Positions 13,285 to 21,170 of a stretch of 42,162 nucleotides of DNA are shown here, one piece after another. Below the pieces are notes generated by a model. It had not been told where the DNA came from. It saw only the letters and a list, made by a program, of their open reading frames with translations, and searched no databases. Every line of letters starts with the position of its first letter. Position 1 is the first letter of the stretch. The stretch covers positions 1 to 42,162 of the forward strand of contig CAJQNK010000125.1 of the NCBI GenBank assembly GCA_905479655.1, given 5' to 3'. The stretch comes from an uncultured bacterium (lineage in GTDB: Bacteria > Acidobacteriota > Thermoanaerobaculia > Multivoradales > JAHEKO01). Both the position numbers and the translations under genes were made by a program.

Positions 13285-15402
13285 CTACTGGACGTAGCCC
13301 AGCGAGCGCAGGGTCTGCAGGTCGGCCGGGTCGGCGAGGCTGGCCTCGGCGTCGGCGCGTGCGTCCCGGTGCTCGGACCAGTAGGAGTCGATCCACGCGG
13401 CGAGGACGGCTCGGCGGTCCGCGTCCGCGGCCTCTCCGGAGAGACGACTCTCCCGGAAGTCGACGTCGAGGCGCCACAGGTCGAAGCCGGCGCTCGAGGG
13501 TCCCACGGCCTTGAGGTCGCCCTCGACGCGCGAGACCCACGGGCGCAGAGCCCCGCTTCCCACGGCGGCCTCGTTGTTGGCCGACGGATAGCGCTCCGCC
13601 AACAGACCCCAGGCGTCGTCGGCGGACAGGAGCGAGTCGTCGAAGGGCGCCCCCCCCGCCGTGGCCAGGATCAGGTCGTGGACTCTTCGGGTCGTGACGG
13701 TCTCGGGCCGAACCCCGGCGGAGACGCCGGGCCCGCGGACGAGGAGCGGCACATGAAGGATCCGCTGGTGGAGCCCGTGCTCGTGGCCGACGCGACCCTC
13801 CTCGCCCAGCTCCTCACCGTGGTCGGAGGTCACGATCACGAGGGCTTCGCCGTGCCAGCGGCGGTCGACCTCCTCCAGGAGCCGGGTCAGGGGGCCGTCC
13901 AGCCCTCGGAGCTCGCCGTCGTAGAGGTCGGAGAGCTCCTGCTCCTTGCCCTCGGGCAACGAGTCCCAGCGGGTCGTCAGCGTCCGGTGCGAGTCGTAGC
14001 GCCAGAGCCGCTCGCCGGGCTCGAGACCGAGGGCGTCGAGCGCGGCGCCGGGAGGGACGAAGGGCGAGTGGGCGTCGAGGAAGTTGACGAACAGGAACAC
14101 CCGGCCACGCTCCGGGATGGCCCTCGTGGCCACGCCGGAGATCTGATCCGCGTCGAGATAGGGGAGGCGCCATCGCAGGGCCCAGCTGGCCCGCGCCAGG
14201 GCGGGATTCCATCGGTCGAGGAGGCCGGCGAGGGTTCCCTGCTCCCAGGCGAACCGGGTCCGGTCGAGAAGCCGGTCGAAGCCGGCCTCGGGCGGCACGG
14301 CGAACGGGTTCGCGCTCACAGCCACGGAGCGGTAGCCGAAGTCGGCGAGCTCGCCCGGGAGCCAGGCGAGGCCCGGCAGCGGTCGCGTTCCCAGCACGGG
14401 CCCGAGCTCTCGGGCGTAGCGCACGCCGTGGAGGGACACGGGAAGGCCCGTGAAGAAGGAGGCGTGGGACGGACTCGTCCATCCGGCCGGGCTCAACGCG
14501 TGCTCGAAGACGGCCGCGTCCCGGGCCCAGGCGGCCAGGCCGGGGGTCGTCTCCCGGCCGTAGCCATGGAAGGAGAGGCGGTCGGCGCGGACGGTGTCGA
14601 GCACGACCAGCACGATGGCCGGGGGGCCGTCCCCGAGTCGCGGTAGGGGGCGGATCTCCCCGCCCCCTCCGTAACGGTCGGTCTCGGCGATGGCGAGCGC
14701 TGCCAGAAGCACCGCCGCCGCCGGCGGCAGCGCCGTCAGGAGGCGCCTCCCGCCGGCGCCGAGGCGGGGGAGGAGCACGACTCCGACCGCGAGCAGGAGA
14801 GTCGCCGCGACGGTGATGATGGCGGGGGCCCAGGCGCCGGCCGAGACCCGGGCCCAACCGAGGTTGCCGAAAGCGATCGCGAGCGGCAGGAGCACCATTC
14901 GGCCCGCCGAAGGGCTCGAGCGCGTGACGGTCCGGCGCAGCATCCACCAGGTCAGCGTCGCCACGGCGAGGGCCGCGAGGTAGGCCACCGGCTTGAGAGC
15001 TCCCGGGAAGTTGCCGGCGAGTCGCCCCACGCCCAGCATCGCGAAGCCGGTGACGGCGGCCGTGGCGGCCGCGGCTCCTTCCGCCGCGGCGTCCGATCGC
15101 AGGATCCGGGCGAGCACGGCCCCGGTGAGCAGGCCGACGAGCACCAGGGCGGCCGCGGGCGCCAGCAGGAAGAGGGCCACGGCGAGGAAGTCGCCCGGCC
15201 TCGCCGCCAGGGGCTCGGCGAACACCAGGCGCTCGATGAGGGCCAGGTTCCCGAGCACGTCGATCGCGGCGAGAGCCGTGAACGAGGCGAGGCTCAGACG
15301 AGCGGCGAGGAGGACGAAGCGGCTCACGAGCTTTGATCTTCGGGGCGGCGCCGACACGGGGCGCCGGGAGAGGTTCGACGCTGCGAGGCGGGAGTGTATC
15401 AT
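13285..15402 (-). CDS. Membrane-anchored sulfatase-fold protein 3 (LtaS-like architecture)
   Basis: About 705 residues from ATG 15402 (GAAGG 5 bases upstream); a GTG at 15327 is an alternative. The first about 240 residues hold six or so hydrophobic helices. The outside domain follows: V-L-V-V-L-D-T-V-R-A-D-R-L-S-F-H-G-Y (Asp269), A-G-W-T-S-P-S-H-A-S-F-F-T-G (Thr309), N-F-L-D-A-H-S-P-F and T-S-D-H-G-E-E-L-G-E-E-G. It ends T-L-R-S-L-G-Y-V-Q. Several helices plus an extracytoplasmic sulfatase-fold domain with a Thr nucleophile is the plan of LtaS and EptA-type phosphoglycerol and phosphoethanolamine transferases. Sequence similarity to those families is not obvious, so this is an analogy. It diverges from the GT4 gene at 15462 with only 59 bp between starts, so the two probably share control with the polysaccharide genes. 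Confidence 0.78.
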   Translation of the reverse strand: MIHSRLAASNLSRRPVSAPPRRSKLVSRFVLLAARLSLASFTALAAIDVLGNLALIERLVFAEPLAARPGDFLAVALFLLAPAAALVLVGLLTGAVLARILRSDAAAEGAAAATAAVTGFAMLGVGRLAGNFPGALKPVAYLAALAVATLTWWMLRRTVTRSSPSAGRMVLLPLAIAFGNLGWARVSAGAWAPAIITVAATLLLAVGVVLLPRLGAGGRRLLTALPPAAAVLLAALAIAETDRYGGGGEIRPLPRLGDGPPAIVLVVLDTVRADRLSFHGYGRETTPGLAAWARDAAVFEHALSPAGWTSPSHASFFTGLPVSLHGVRYARELGPVLGTRPLPGLAWLPGELADFGYRSVAVSANPFAVPPEAGFDRLLDRTRFAWEQGTLAGLLDRWNPALARASWALRWRLPYLDADQISGVATRAIPERGRVFLFVNFLDAHSPFVPPGAALDALGLEPGERLWRYDSHRTLTTRWDSLPEGKEQELSDLYDGELRGLDGPLTRLLEEVDRRWHGEALVIVTSDHGEELGEEGRVGHEHGLHQRILHVPLLVRGPGVSAGVRPETVTTRRVHDLILATAGGAPFDDSLLSADDAWGLLAERYPSANNEAAVGSGALRPWVSRVEGDLKAVGPSSAGFDLWRLDVDFRESRLSGEAADADRRAVLAAWIDSYWSEHRDARADAEASLADPADLQTLRSLGYVQ

Positions 15403-15461
15403 CGCGCCTTCGTGCACCAGGGTAGACACCGCCCACGACGCAGAGCCGAGGGTCGACGCTG

Positions 15462-16658
15462 ATGAGAGTCTGGACCATCCTGATGACCTTCCCCTTGCCG
15501 TCGGAGACCTTCGTCTGCAACGATGTCGCCGCACTGCGGCGGATCGGGGTCGATGTCGCCGTTCACGCCCTGTTGCCGGCCCGTCCCGACGCGGATGAGA
15601 TCCTGGCGCAGCGCGGGCTGGCGGACCTGGAAGTGACCCACGGCGGGGGAGTGGCCAGTTCCCGCGGTCTCGTTGCCGCGCTCCGTCGGCCGGGCGCCCT
15701 CCTCTACGTGTTGGGTTGGATCCTCTCCCACAGCGTGACGAAGCCGGTTCACCTCGTGAAGAGTCTGGTTCTGGTGCCGCGGGCGCTCGACCTTCTGGCG
15801 CGGGCCCTGCGGGAGAAGCCCGACGTCGTCCACCTCTACTGGGGCCACTATCCCGCCGTGTTCGGCGCCCTGGTCGCCCGCTTCCTCCCCGGGACGGTCG
15901 TCTCCATGTCCCTCTCTGCCTACGATCTGCTCCGGGCCTATCCGGGGAGCGCGCGTCTCGCCCGCAGCGCCGGCCTCGTCTCGACGTGGGCCGGGGCCAA
16001 CCTGCCGGCCATCGAGGAGCTCGGGGTTCCCCGCGACGAGGTCCACCTCTCCTGGCAGGGCGTCGATCTCCGGCGCCTGCCGAAGGACCTCGGGAGGAAG
16101 GAGCCCCGGCGCATCGTGACGGCGGGTCGCCTCGTCGAGGCGAAGGGCATGGACGACGTGCTCAGGGCGTTCGCGCGGGTCGTCGAGGAGTGGCCCGACG
16201 CCCGTCTGGTCGTGCTCGGCGACGGACCGGATCGTACCCGTCTCGAACAGATCGCCTCGGAGCTCGGGCTGAGCGGGTCGACCGAGTTCCGCGGCCATGT
16301 GGCGCACGACGAGGTGTTCGAGGAGATGGCGCGCTCCGAGATCTTCGTCTTCATGTCGCGCTACGCCGCCGAGCGGCTGCCCAACGTCGTCAAGGAGGCC
16401 ATGGCGTGTCGCTGCGTCGTCGTCTCGACCTGGACCCCCGGCATGGAGGAGCTCATGACCGACGGCGAGCACGGCTTCGTGGTGCCCCAGGGGGCGGTCG
16501 ACGAGGTCGCGGCGAAGATCGGCAGGGTCCTCGCCAGTCCGGAGGCCGCCGCCGCCATGGTCGAGGCCGGGGAGCGTCGGGTGCACGCGCACTTCGATCT
16601 CGAGAAGTTGATGGCGGGGTTCGTCCAGAGGTGGCGCCGGGCCGGCGAGTCCGGCTGA
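15462..16658 (+). CDS. Glycosyltransferase family 4 (GT-B)
   Basis: 398 residues, a full-length retaining GT-B enzyme. The N-terminal domain starts M-R-V-W-T-I-L-M-T-F-P-L-P-S-E-T-F-V, a form typical of capsule or exopolysaccharide transferases that modify a lipid-linked acceptor. The donor domain has R-I-V-T-A-G-R-L-V-E-A-K-G-M-D-D-V (about residues 217-233), V-V-L-G-D-G-P-D-R, F-R-G-H-V and the E-x7-E block R-L-P-N-V-V-K-E-A-M-A-C, ending with H-G-F-V-V-P-Q-G. The donor sugar and acceptor cannot be read. It is the first plus-strand gene of the polysaccharide region, divergent from sulfatase-fold 3. The next gene in the same direction (glycosylphosphotransferase) is 300 bp away with its own promoter-like sequence. 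A GAGGG lies about 11 bases before the ATG. Confidence 0.88.
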   Translation: MRVWTILMTFPLPSETFVCNDVAALRRIGVDVAVHALLPARPDADEILAQRGLADLEVTHGGGVASSRGLVAALRRPGALLYVLGWILSHSVTKPVHLVKSLVLVPRALDLLARALREKPDVVHLYWGHYPAVFGALVARFLPGTVVSMSLSAYDLLRAYPGSARLARSAGLVSTWAGANLPAIEELGVPRDEVHLSWQGVDLRRLPKDLGRKEPRRIVTAGRLVEAKGMDDVLRAFARVVEEWPDARLVVLGDGPDRTRLEQIASELGLSGSTEFRGHVAHDEVFEEMARSEIFVFMSRYAAERLPNVVKEAMACRCVVVSTWTPGMEELMTDGEHGFVVPQGAVDEVAAKIGRVLASPEAAAAMVEAGERRVHAHFDLEKLMAGFVQRWRRAGESG

Positions 16659-16958
16659 CGTCTCGGCTGGGCGGCCTGGCCTCAGGACTCCCGGTCTGAG
16701 TCACCATCTTGTAACGCGGCGGCGGATCGAGACGCCGGAAGCCCTGTTGGAGGGCACTGCCCTTCGACGCAGGGGTCCGGAGACGGGCGGGGGTCCTTGA
16801 CCGACCGGCGTCGATTGAGTACCCTGCGGCGTGTCGGCCTGTCGTGAAATTGTTGTGATGTAGGTTACTTAGACCTCCTATTGCCGGCCCGCGCTTCCCG
16901 CCGGGGCATCGACCCGCTATCGGATGTCCCGCTGCTCGCAAAGGACGGAAGAACGGTA
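16659..16958 (+). other. 300-bp leader region of the glycosylphosphotransferase gene
   Basis: No convincing gene lies here; an open frame from 16881 continues into the downstream gene, but its extra N-terminus (to 16958) does not look like part of the enzyme. The segment around 16850-16880 is noticeably AT-rich for this genome (gtgaaattgttgtgatgtag), which suggests a promoter or regulator site. A candidate promoter at 16797-16825 is listed separately. No hairpin with a T tract is visible. Confidence 0.4.
16797..16825 (+). promoter_or_regulatory. Candidate promoter of the glycosylphosphotransferase gene
   Basis: TTGACC (16797-16802), a 17-bp spacer and TACCCT (16820-16825). The -35 box is good (5/6) and the -10 box weak (3/6). 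It lies 134 bp upstream of the ATG at 16959. A start in the AT-rich stretch near 16850-16880 is an alternative. Confidence 0.35.
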
Positions 16959-18398
16959 ATGCAACTCGCTCGAAGACGGCTCCTCCACGGTCTCTTCAAG
17001 ATCGCCGACACCGCCTGTCTGCTCGGCTCGGTGATCTTCTCGATGTGGTACCTGGCGTCGGAGGTCTACGGGCTGGACGCCCGCGAGATCTTCGCGATGC
17101 GCGTGCGCCTCGTGAACCTGGTCTTCCTCCTGGCCTTCGTCGCGATCTGGCACGTGTGCTTCCGGCTGTTCGGTCTGTACCGTTCCCGCCGGCTCTCCAG
17201 CCGTTGGGCGGAGATTCTCGACGTGGTCAAGGCGACCTCGCTGGGGAGCCTCCTGATCCTGAATGCCGGGCTCCTCCTCGACGTCGAGATCTTCACGGGT
17301 GAGTTCGTCGGCTTCTTCTGGCTGATGGCCACGGGCTCGACGGCCGCGGCGAGGCTGATCCTGCGGGTCGCCCTGGAGCAGGCCAGGATGCACGGGCGCA
17401 ACCTGCGCGACGTGGTGATCGTGGGCACCAACCCGAGGGCCCGGCGGTTCGCCGAGCGGCTCGACCAGCGCCGGGAGCTGGGCTACCGCGTGATCGGCTT
17501 CTTCGACGACACCTGGTCCGGTCTGCCGGACCTCCGCTCGGCGGGCGGGAACCTCCTGGGGGACCTGGAGGGCTTTCCGCACTTCCTGCGTTCGACCGCG
17601 GTGGACGAGGTGATCATCGCCCTGCCCGTGGCGACCTACTACCACGAGGCTTCGAGGGTCGTCGAGCTATGCGAGGAGCAGGGCGTCAAGGTCCGCTTCC
17701 TCTCCAACTTCTTCAACCTCTCCCTCGGCAAGGCGCGTCCGGAGTTGGTCGACGGAGAGCCCGTCATCCTCGTTCACAGCGGCCCCCCCGAGGGCGTCGC
17801 CGCGATGATGAAGCGGGGCCTCGATCTGGTCCTCTCCAGCCTGCTCCTCGTGCTTCTGGGGCCCCTGATGCTCGTCGTGGCCGCGATGATCAAGCTCAGC
17901 TCTCCCGGACCGGTCTTCTTCGTCCAGCAGCGGGTCGGCCTCAACAAGCGCCTCTTCAACCTCTACAAGTTCCGCACGATGGTCCCCGATGCGGAGAGGA
18001 AGCTCGCCGAGATCGAGCACCTCAACGAGATCAGCGGTCCCGTCTTCAAGATCAAGCAGGATCCGCGGGTCACTCCGGTAGGCAGGTTCCTGCGCCGCAC
18101 CAGCATCGACGAGCTGCCGCAGCTCTTCAGTGTGCTGCGCGGAGATATGAGCCTGGTGGGGCCCCGGCCGCTGCCGCAGCGCGACTACGACGGTTTCGAC
18201 ACGGATTGGCACCGACGCAGGTTCAGCGTGCGCCCGGGCGTCACGTGTCTCTGGCAGGTCTCCGGGCGCAACTCCATCCCCTTCGAGCGCTGGATGGAGC
18301 TCGACCTGGAGTACATCGACCGCTGGTCGTTCTGGCTCGACCTCAAGATCCTTGCTCGCACCATCCCGGCCGTGCTGCGCGGCACCGGCGCGAGCTGA
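16959..18398 (+). CDS. Polyprenyl glycosylphosphotransferase (exopolysaccharide initiating sugar-1-phosphate transferase)
   Basis: 479 residues from ATG 16959; the upstream GTG at 16881 would add a polar non-conserved tail. Four or five hydrophobic helices (about 10-115), a CoA_binding_3/Rossmann-like domain (V-V-I-V-G-T-N-P-R-A-R-R-F-A near 150) and, from about 282, the C-terminal bacterial sugar transferase domain: K-R-G-L-D-L-V-L-S-S, V-F-F-V-Q-Q-R-V-G, Y-K-F-R-T-M, D-E-L-P-Q-L-F-S-V-L-R-G-D-M-S-L-V-G-P-R-P and R-P-G-V-T-C-L-W-Q-V-S-G-R-N. These are the hallmarks of the WbaP/WcaJ family, which moves a hexose-1-phosphate from a nucleotide sugar to undecaprenyl phosphate at the inner face of the membrane and begins chain assembly. 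Length and layout are normal for the family. The membrane GT2 gene follows 28 bp later. The sugar (glucose or galactose) is not determinable. Confidence 0.92.
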   Translation: MQLARRRLLHGLFKIADTACLLGSVIFSMWYLASEVYGLDAREIFAMRVRLVNLVFLLAFVAIWHVCFRLFGLYRSRRLSSRWAEILDVVKATSLGSLLILNAGLLLDVEIFTGEFVGFFWLMATGSTAAARLILRVALEQARMHGRNLRDVVIVGTNPRARRFAERLDQRRELGYRVIGFFDDTWSGLPDLRSAGGNLLGDLEGFPHFLRSTAVDEVIIALPVATYYHEASRVVELCEEQGVKVRFLSNFFNLSLGKARPELVDGEPVILVHSGPPEGVAAMMKRGLDLVLSSLLLVLLGPLMLVVAAMIKLSSPGPVFFVQQRVGLNKRLFNLYKFRTMVPDAERKLAEIEHLNEISGPVFKIKQDPRVTPVGRFLRRTSIDELPQLFSVLRGDMSLVGPRPLPQRDYDGFDTDWHRRRFSVRPGVTCLWQVSGRNSIPFERWMELDLEYIDRWSFWLDLKILARTIPAVLRGTGAS

Positions 18399-18426
18399 AT
18401 ACCGACTCCGGTTCGGAGCGACCGTC

Positions 18427-19587
18427 GTGACCCTTTTCTGGACTTTCGTCCTCTTCGGCTCCGGTGCGGTCTGCGCCTATGTCTACACGGGCTACCCCGC
18501 GCTCATCTACCTCCTCGCTCGTTGGCGACCGAGGCCGGTCCGGAAGGGGCCGGTCCGGCCCCCAGTCACGATCATCGTGGCCGCACACAACGAGGACGAG
18601 GTGATCGACGACAAGATCCGGAACAGCCTCGATCTCGAGTATCCGGGTGAGAGCCTGGAGGTTCTCGTCGGCTCCAACAACTCCAGCGATCGGACGGACG
18701 AGATCGTCGCGGGTTGGCAGGAGCGTGACGGGCGGGTCCGCCTGGTGGCCATCGAGCGACAGGGCAAGGCCTTCGCGCTGAACCGCTGCGCCGAGGTCGC
18801 GACCGGCGAGATCCTCGTCTTTACGGACGCCAACACGCTGCTCGACGAGGGATCACTGATCCAGCTGGTCGAGAACTACGCGGACCCGGAGGTCGGGGCG
18901 GTCACCGGCAACAAACGAGCCCAGAAGGACGCGGCCTCCGACGCGACCTCCGAGGGCGAAGGGGTCTACTGGCGCTACGAGATGTGGCAGAAGCAGATGG
19001 AGAGCACCTTCGGGAGCTGCTATATCGGGGACGGCTCCTACCATTCGATCCGCAGGGAGCTCTACGTGCCCATCACGGATCCGGCGCGGGGAGACGACAT
19101 CTCGATCTCCACGCGGGCGGTCCTCCAGGGCTATCGGCTGATCTTCGAGCCGGGCGCGGTCGTCCGGGAGAGGGCGTCGCGGGGCGCTGGCAACGAGATC
19201 CGGCGGAAGATGCGGATCACCAACCGGAGCCTGCGCGCGCTCTTCGGTCTGGGCGGTCGGCTCTGGACCTCCGGCTTCTACTCGGTCGAGCTGATCTCGC
19301 ACAAGGTGCTGCGGCATCTGGTCCCCTTCTTCCTGCTCGCCATGCTCGTCTCCAACCTGGCTCTGGTCGGGGCCCACGCCGTCTTCGCGCTGCTCCTCGC
19401 CGGCCAGCTCGCCTTCTACGGTCTGGCGCTCGCCGGCCTGTGTCTGCGGGAGACCGGCTGGGGACGGTCGAAGGTGTTCTGGATCCCCTTCTACTTCGTC
19501 TTCGTCAACTGGGCTGCGCTCCTCGGCGTGCTGTCCATGATGCGGGGCAAGCGCGCCGTGACCTGGGTCCCGCGATCCGGGGCCTAG
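18427..19587 (+). CDS. Membrane glycosyltransferase family 2
   Basis: About 386 residues from GTG 18427, 28 bp after the glycosylphosphotransferase stop, with CGGAG 8 bases upstream; an ATG at 18352 would overlap the previous gene. One N-terminal helix (W-T-F-V-L-F-G-S-G-A-V-C-A-Y-V), then a GT-A catalytic domain: T-I-I-V-A-A-H-N-E-D-E-V-I, G-S-N-N-S-S-D-R-T, V-F-T-D-A-N-T-L-L (the DxD-type site is D-A-N) and G-D-D-I-S-I-S (acidic catalytic base region), followed by several C-terminal helices (about 295-380). This is the plan of processive or lipid-linked GT2 enzymes. It probably adds a sugar to the undecaprenyl-linked oligosaccharide. The TAG stop (19585-19587) lies in the left arm of the hairpin repeat at 19584. 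Confidence 0.88.
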   Translation: MTLFWTFVLFGSGAVCAYVYTGYPALIYLLARWRPRPVRKGPVRPPVTIIVAAHNEDEVIDDKIRNSLDLEYPGESLEVLVGSNNSSDRTDEIVAGWQERDGRVRLVAIERQGKAFALNRCAEVATGEILVFTDANTLLDEGSLIQLVENYADPEVGAVTGNKRAQKDAASDATSEGEGVYWRYEMWQKQMESTFGSCYIGDGSYHSIRRELYVPITDPARGDDISISTRAVLQGYRLIFEPGAVVRERASRGAGNEIRRKMRITNRSLRALFGLGGRLWTSGFYSVELISHKVLRHLVPFFLLAMLVSNLALVGAHAVFALLLAGQLAFYGLALAGLCLRETGWGRSKVFWIPFYFVFVNWAALLGVLSMMRGKRAVTWVPRSGA

Positions 19588-19667
19588 CAGCCCGTGGTGG
19601 AAGCCGGGCGCGAGCGAGAGAAGAGGGCCGCTCGTAGCGTGTCTCGCCTTTCACCACGGGCTGCTAG
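19584..19667. repeat. Hairpin-forming dispersed repeat, copy 2
   Basis: Perfect 16-bp inverted arms ctagcagcccgtggtg (19584-19599) and caccacgggctgctag (19652-19667); a G-U pair plus three more matches extend the stem inward in RNA. The loop holds 20 bases (gcgcgagcgagagaagaggg) absent from copy 1 at 5124-5182. It fills the gap between the convergent GT2 (plus) and O-antigen ligase (minus) genes and includes the GT2 stop codon. No T tract follows either arm, so it is not a textbook intrinsic terminator. It may be a mobile MITE/REP unit now acting as a transcript end. Confidence 0.8.
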
Positions 19668-19688
19668 CCTGCGCGGTAGGGGGTTGCC

Positions 19689-21170
19689 CTACCGCGGAAG
19701 CGGCGAAGACTCCTCCGGTTCGACGGTCGGCCAGGAGTGGAGGTCGCCGACCGGGAGGCCGAGCCCTTCCCGCGCCGGCCGTGCCTTGTCGAGGGTGTCG
19801 AGACGGGCGATCCGGACCAGCGCCAGCGAGATCGCGGGGAGGAACCAGAAGAACAGGGAGCGCGCTCCCGGGCCGGTCAGCGTGCACACGAAGTAGAGCG
19901 CGAGTCCGAACTCCATCGTCTCCGCCAGGATGCGGTGATCGGGATCGGCCGCGTGCCGCTGGGTCCAACGCAAGCCTCGAAAGACCACGAAGAGGAAGGC
20001 GACGAACAGGGCGAGTCCGACCAGGCCGTCGTCCACGGCGAACGCCAACAACGAGTTGTGCATCGGAAAGCGGCGGTTCCCGCCCGACACCCAGCGATAC
20101 TCGAAGCTGTTCCACGTCTGCGTGAACTGGCCCGGTCCGACGCCCATGATCGGATGCTCCTGGATCATGTCGAGCCCGACAGAGAACATGGCGAGACGGA
20201 TGGTCGAGGTGGAGTCCTGCGTCGGATCGCGGAGGGCGACGAAGCGATCCAGGACGTAGCCGGGGAGGGCGGAGATGACGATCGTCGCGAGGATGGGCGT
20301 GATGAGCACCACGGCGCCGAACCGGCGATGGCGGCGGAACTTGAAGGCCAACCAGACGCCTGCGATTCCGAGGACGAGGACGGCGGCGCGGGTGCCGGTG
20401 GCGGGGATGCCGACCAGGGTCAGCGCGATGGCGCCGGCGGTGAGCCATCTCCGACGCCGGTCGCGGACCAGCAGGATGATCGCCATGGCGGCTCCCGCGG
20501 CCATCATCTGCGCTCCCTCGGCAGGGTTGTCGTGCGTCCCGCTCAGTCGGTCGTGCGTCACCGACCTCGACTGGCCGATCCGACCCAGGCGGGTGCCCAG
20601 GTACTGGTCCGAGGCGATCACCCCGGCGGAGAGCGCCGAGCCCAGGACCAGAGCCAGGATGAGGAACCGGATGTGCCGCTTGTCGACCGCGGCGATCTGG
20701 GTGATGACGAGAAGGACGAGATAGCCGAAGAACTTCTGCGTCTCGATGAGCCCGTCCCGCATCTCCGACGAGCCCACGAGGGACAGCCCCATCCAGCCGA
20801 CGAGGAGAAGCATGATGCGGACGGCCAGGTCCTCAGGGACTCGGCGCCGGGGGTCCGACAGCTTGCGACGGACGATCATCCCGGCGATGGTCAAGAGGAT
20901 GAGAACGTCGGAATAGGAGAAGACACGAGATCCCAGAAAGGCGCTGATCCATCCCCCCTGCTGCACCAGTCCGGCCAGCGTGATCAGCGGCACGACCGGC
21001 GTGGACAGGCACAGGAAGAGGAATGCGACACCGCCCACGGCGCCCGCGCCCAGCGCCACGGTCTTGGCGAAGCCGCCCAGGTAGAGGAGACCGGCCATCA
21101 CGGCGGCCGGCACCGCAAGCCACAAGACCCGGGGGATCCGGTCGAGGCCCAGCACCGAGGGCGCCTTCAT
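19689..21170 (-). CDS. O-antigen ligase / polysaccharide polymerase family protein (Wzy_C)
   Basis: 493 residues with about 11-12 transmembrane helices. A large extracytoplasmic segment carries G-T-R-A-A-V-L-V-L-G (an Arg-bearing helix) and, later, E-H-P-I-M-G-V-G-P-G-Q-F followed by H-N-S-L-L-A-F-A-V-D-D-G-L-V-G, the conserved G-x-G-x-G and H-N-x-x-L blocks of the Wzy_C family. These membrane proteins join lipid-linked oligosaccharide units (Wzy polymerase) or ligate O-antigen to lipid A (WaaL); the two cannot be told apart from sequence alone. In this context, with Wzz- and Wza-like proteins, polymerase is the better guess. Its ATG overlaps the deacetylase TGA by 4 bases (21167-21170), so it is translationally coupled and last in the export operon. 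Confidence 0.85.
   Translation of the reverse strand: MKAPSVLGLDRIPRVLWLAVPAAVMAGLLYLGGFAKTVALGAGAVGGVAFLFLCLSTPVVPLITLAGLVQQGGWISAFLGSRVFSYSDVLILLTIAGMIVRRKLSDPRRRVPEDLAVRIMLLLVGWMGLSLVGSSEMRDGLIETQKFFGYLVLLVITQIAAVDKRHIRFLILALVLGSALSAGVIASDQYLGTRLGRIGQSRSVTHDRLSGTHDNPAEGAQMMAAGAAMAIILLVRDRRRRWLTAGAIALTLVGIPATGTRAAVLVLGIAGVWLAFKFRRHRRFGAVVLITPILATIVISALPGYVLDRFVALRDPTQDSTSTIRLAMFSVGLDMIQEHPIMGVGPGQFTQTWNSFEYRWVSGGNRRFPMHNSLLAFAVDDGLVGLALFVAFLFVVFRGLRWTQRHAADPDHRILAETMEFGLALYFVCTLTGPGARSLFFWFLPAISLALVRIARLDTLDKARPAREGLGLPVGDLHSWPTVEPEESSPLPR

Noticed and set aside
19584..19667. Hairpin repeat as a classical intrinsic terminator
   Set aside because: No T tract follows either arm, and the repeat occurs elsewhere with a loop indel, so it is listed as a repeat with a possible terminator role.
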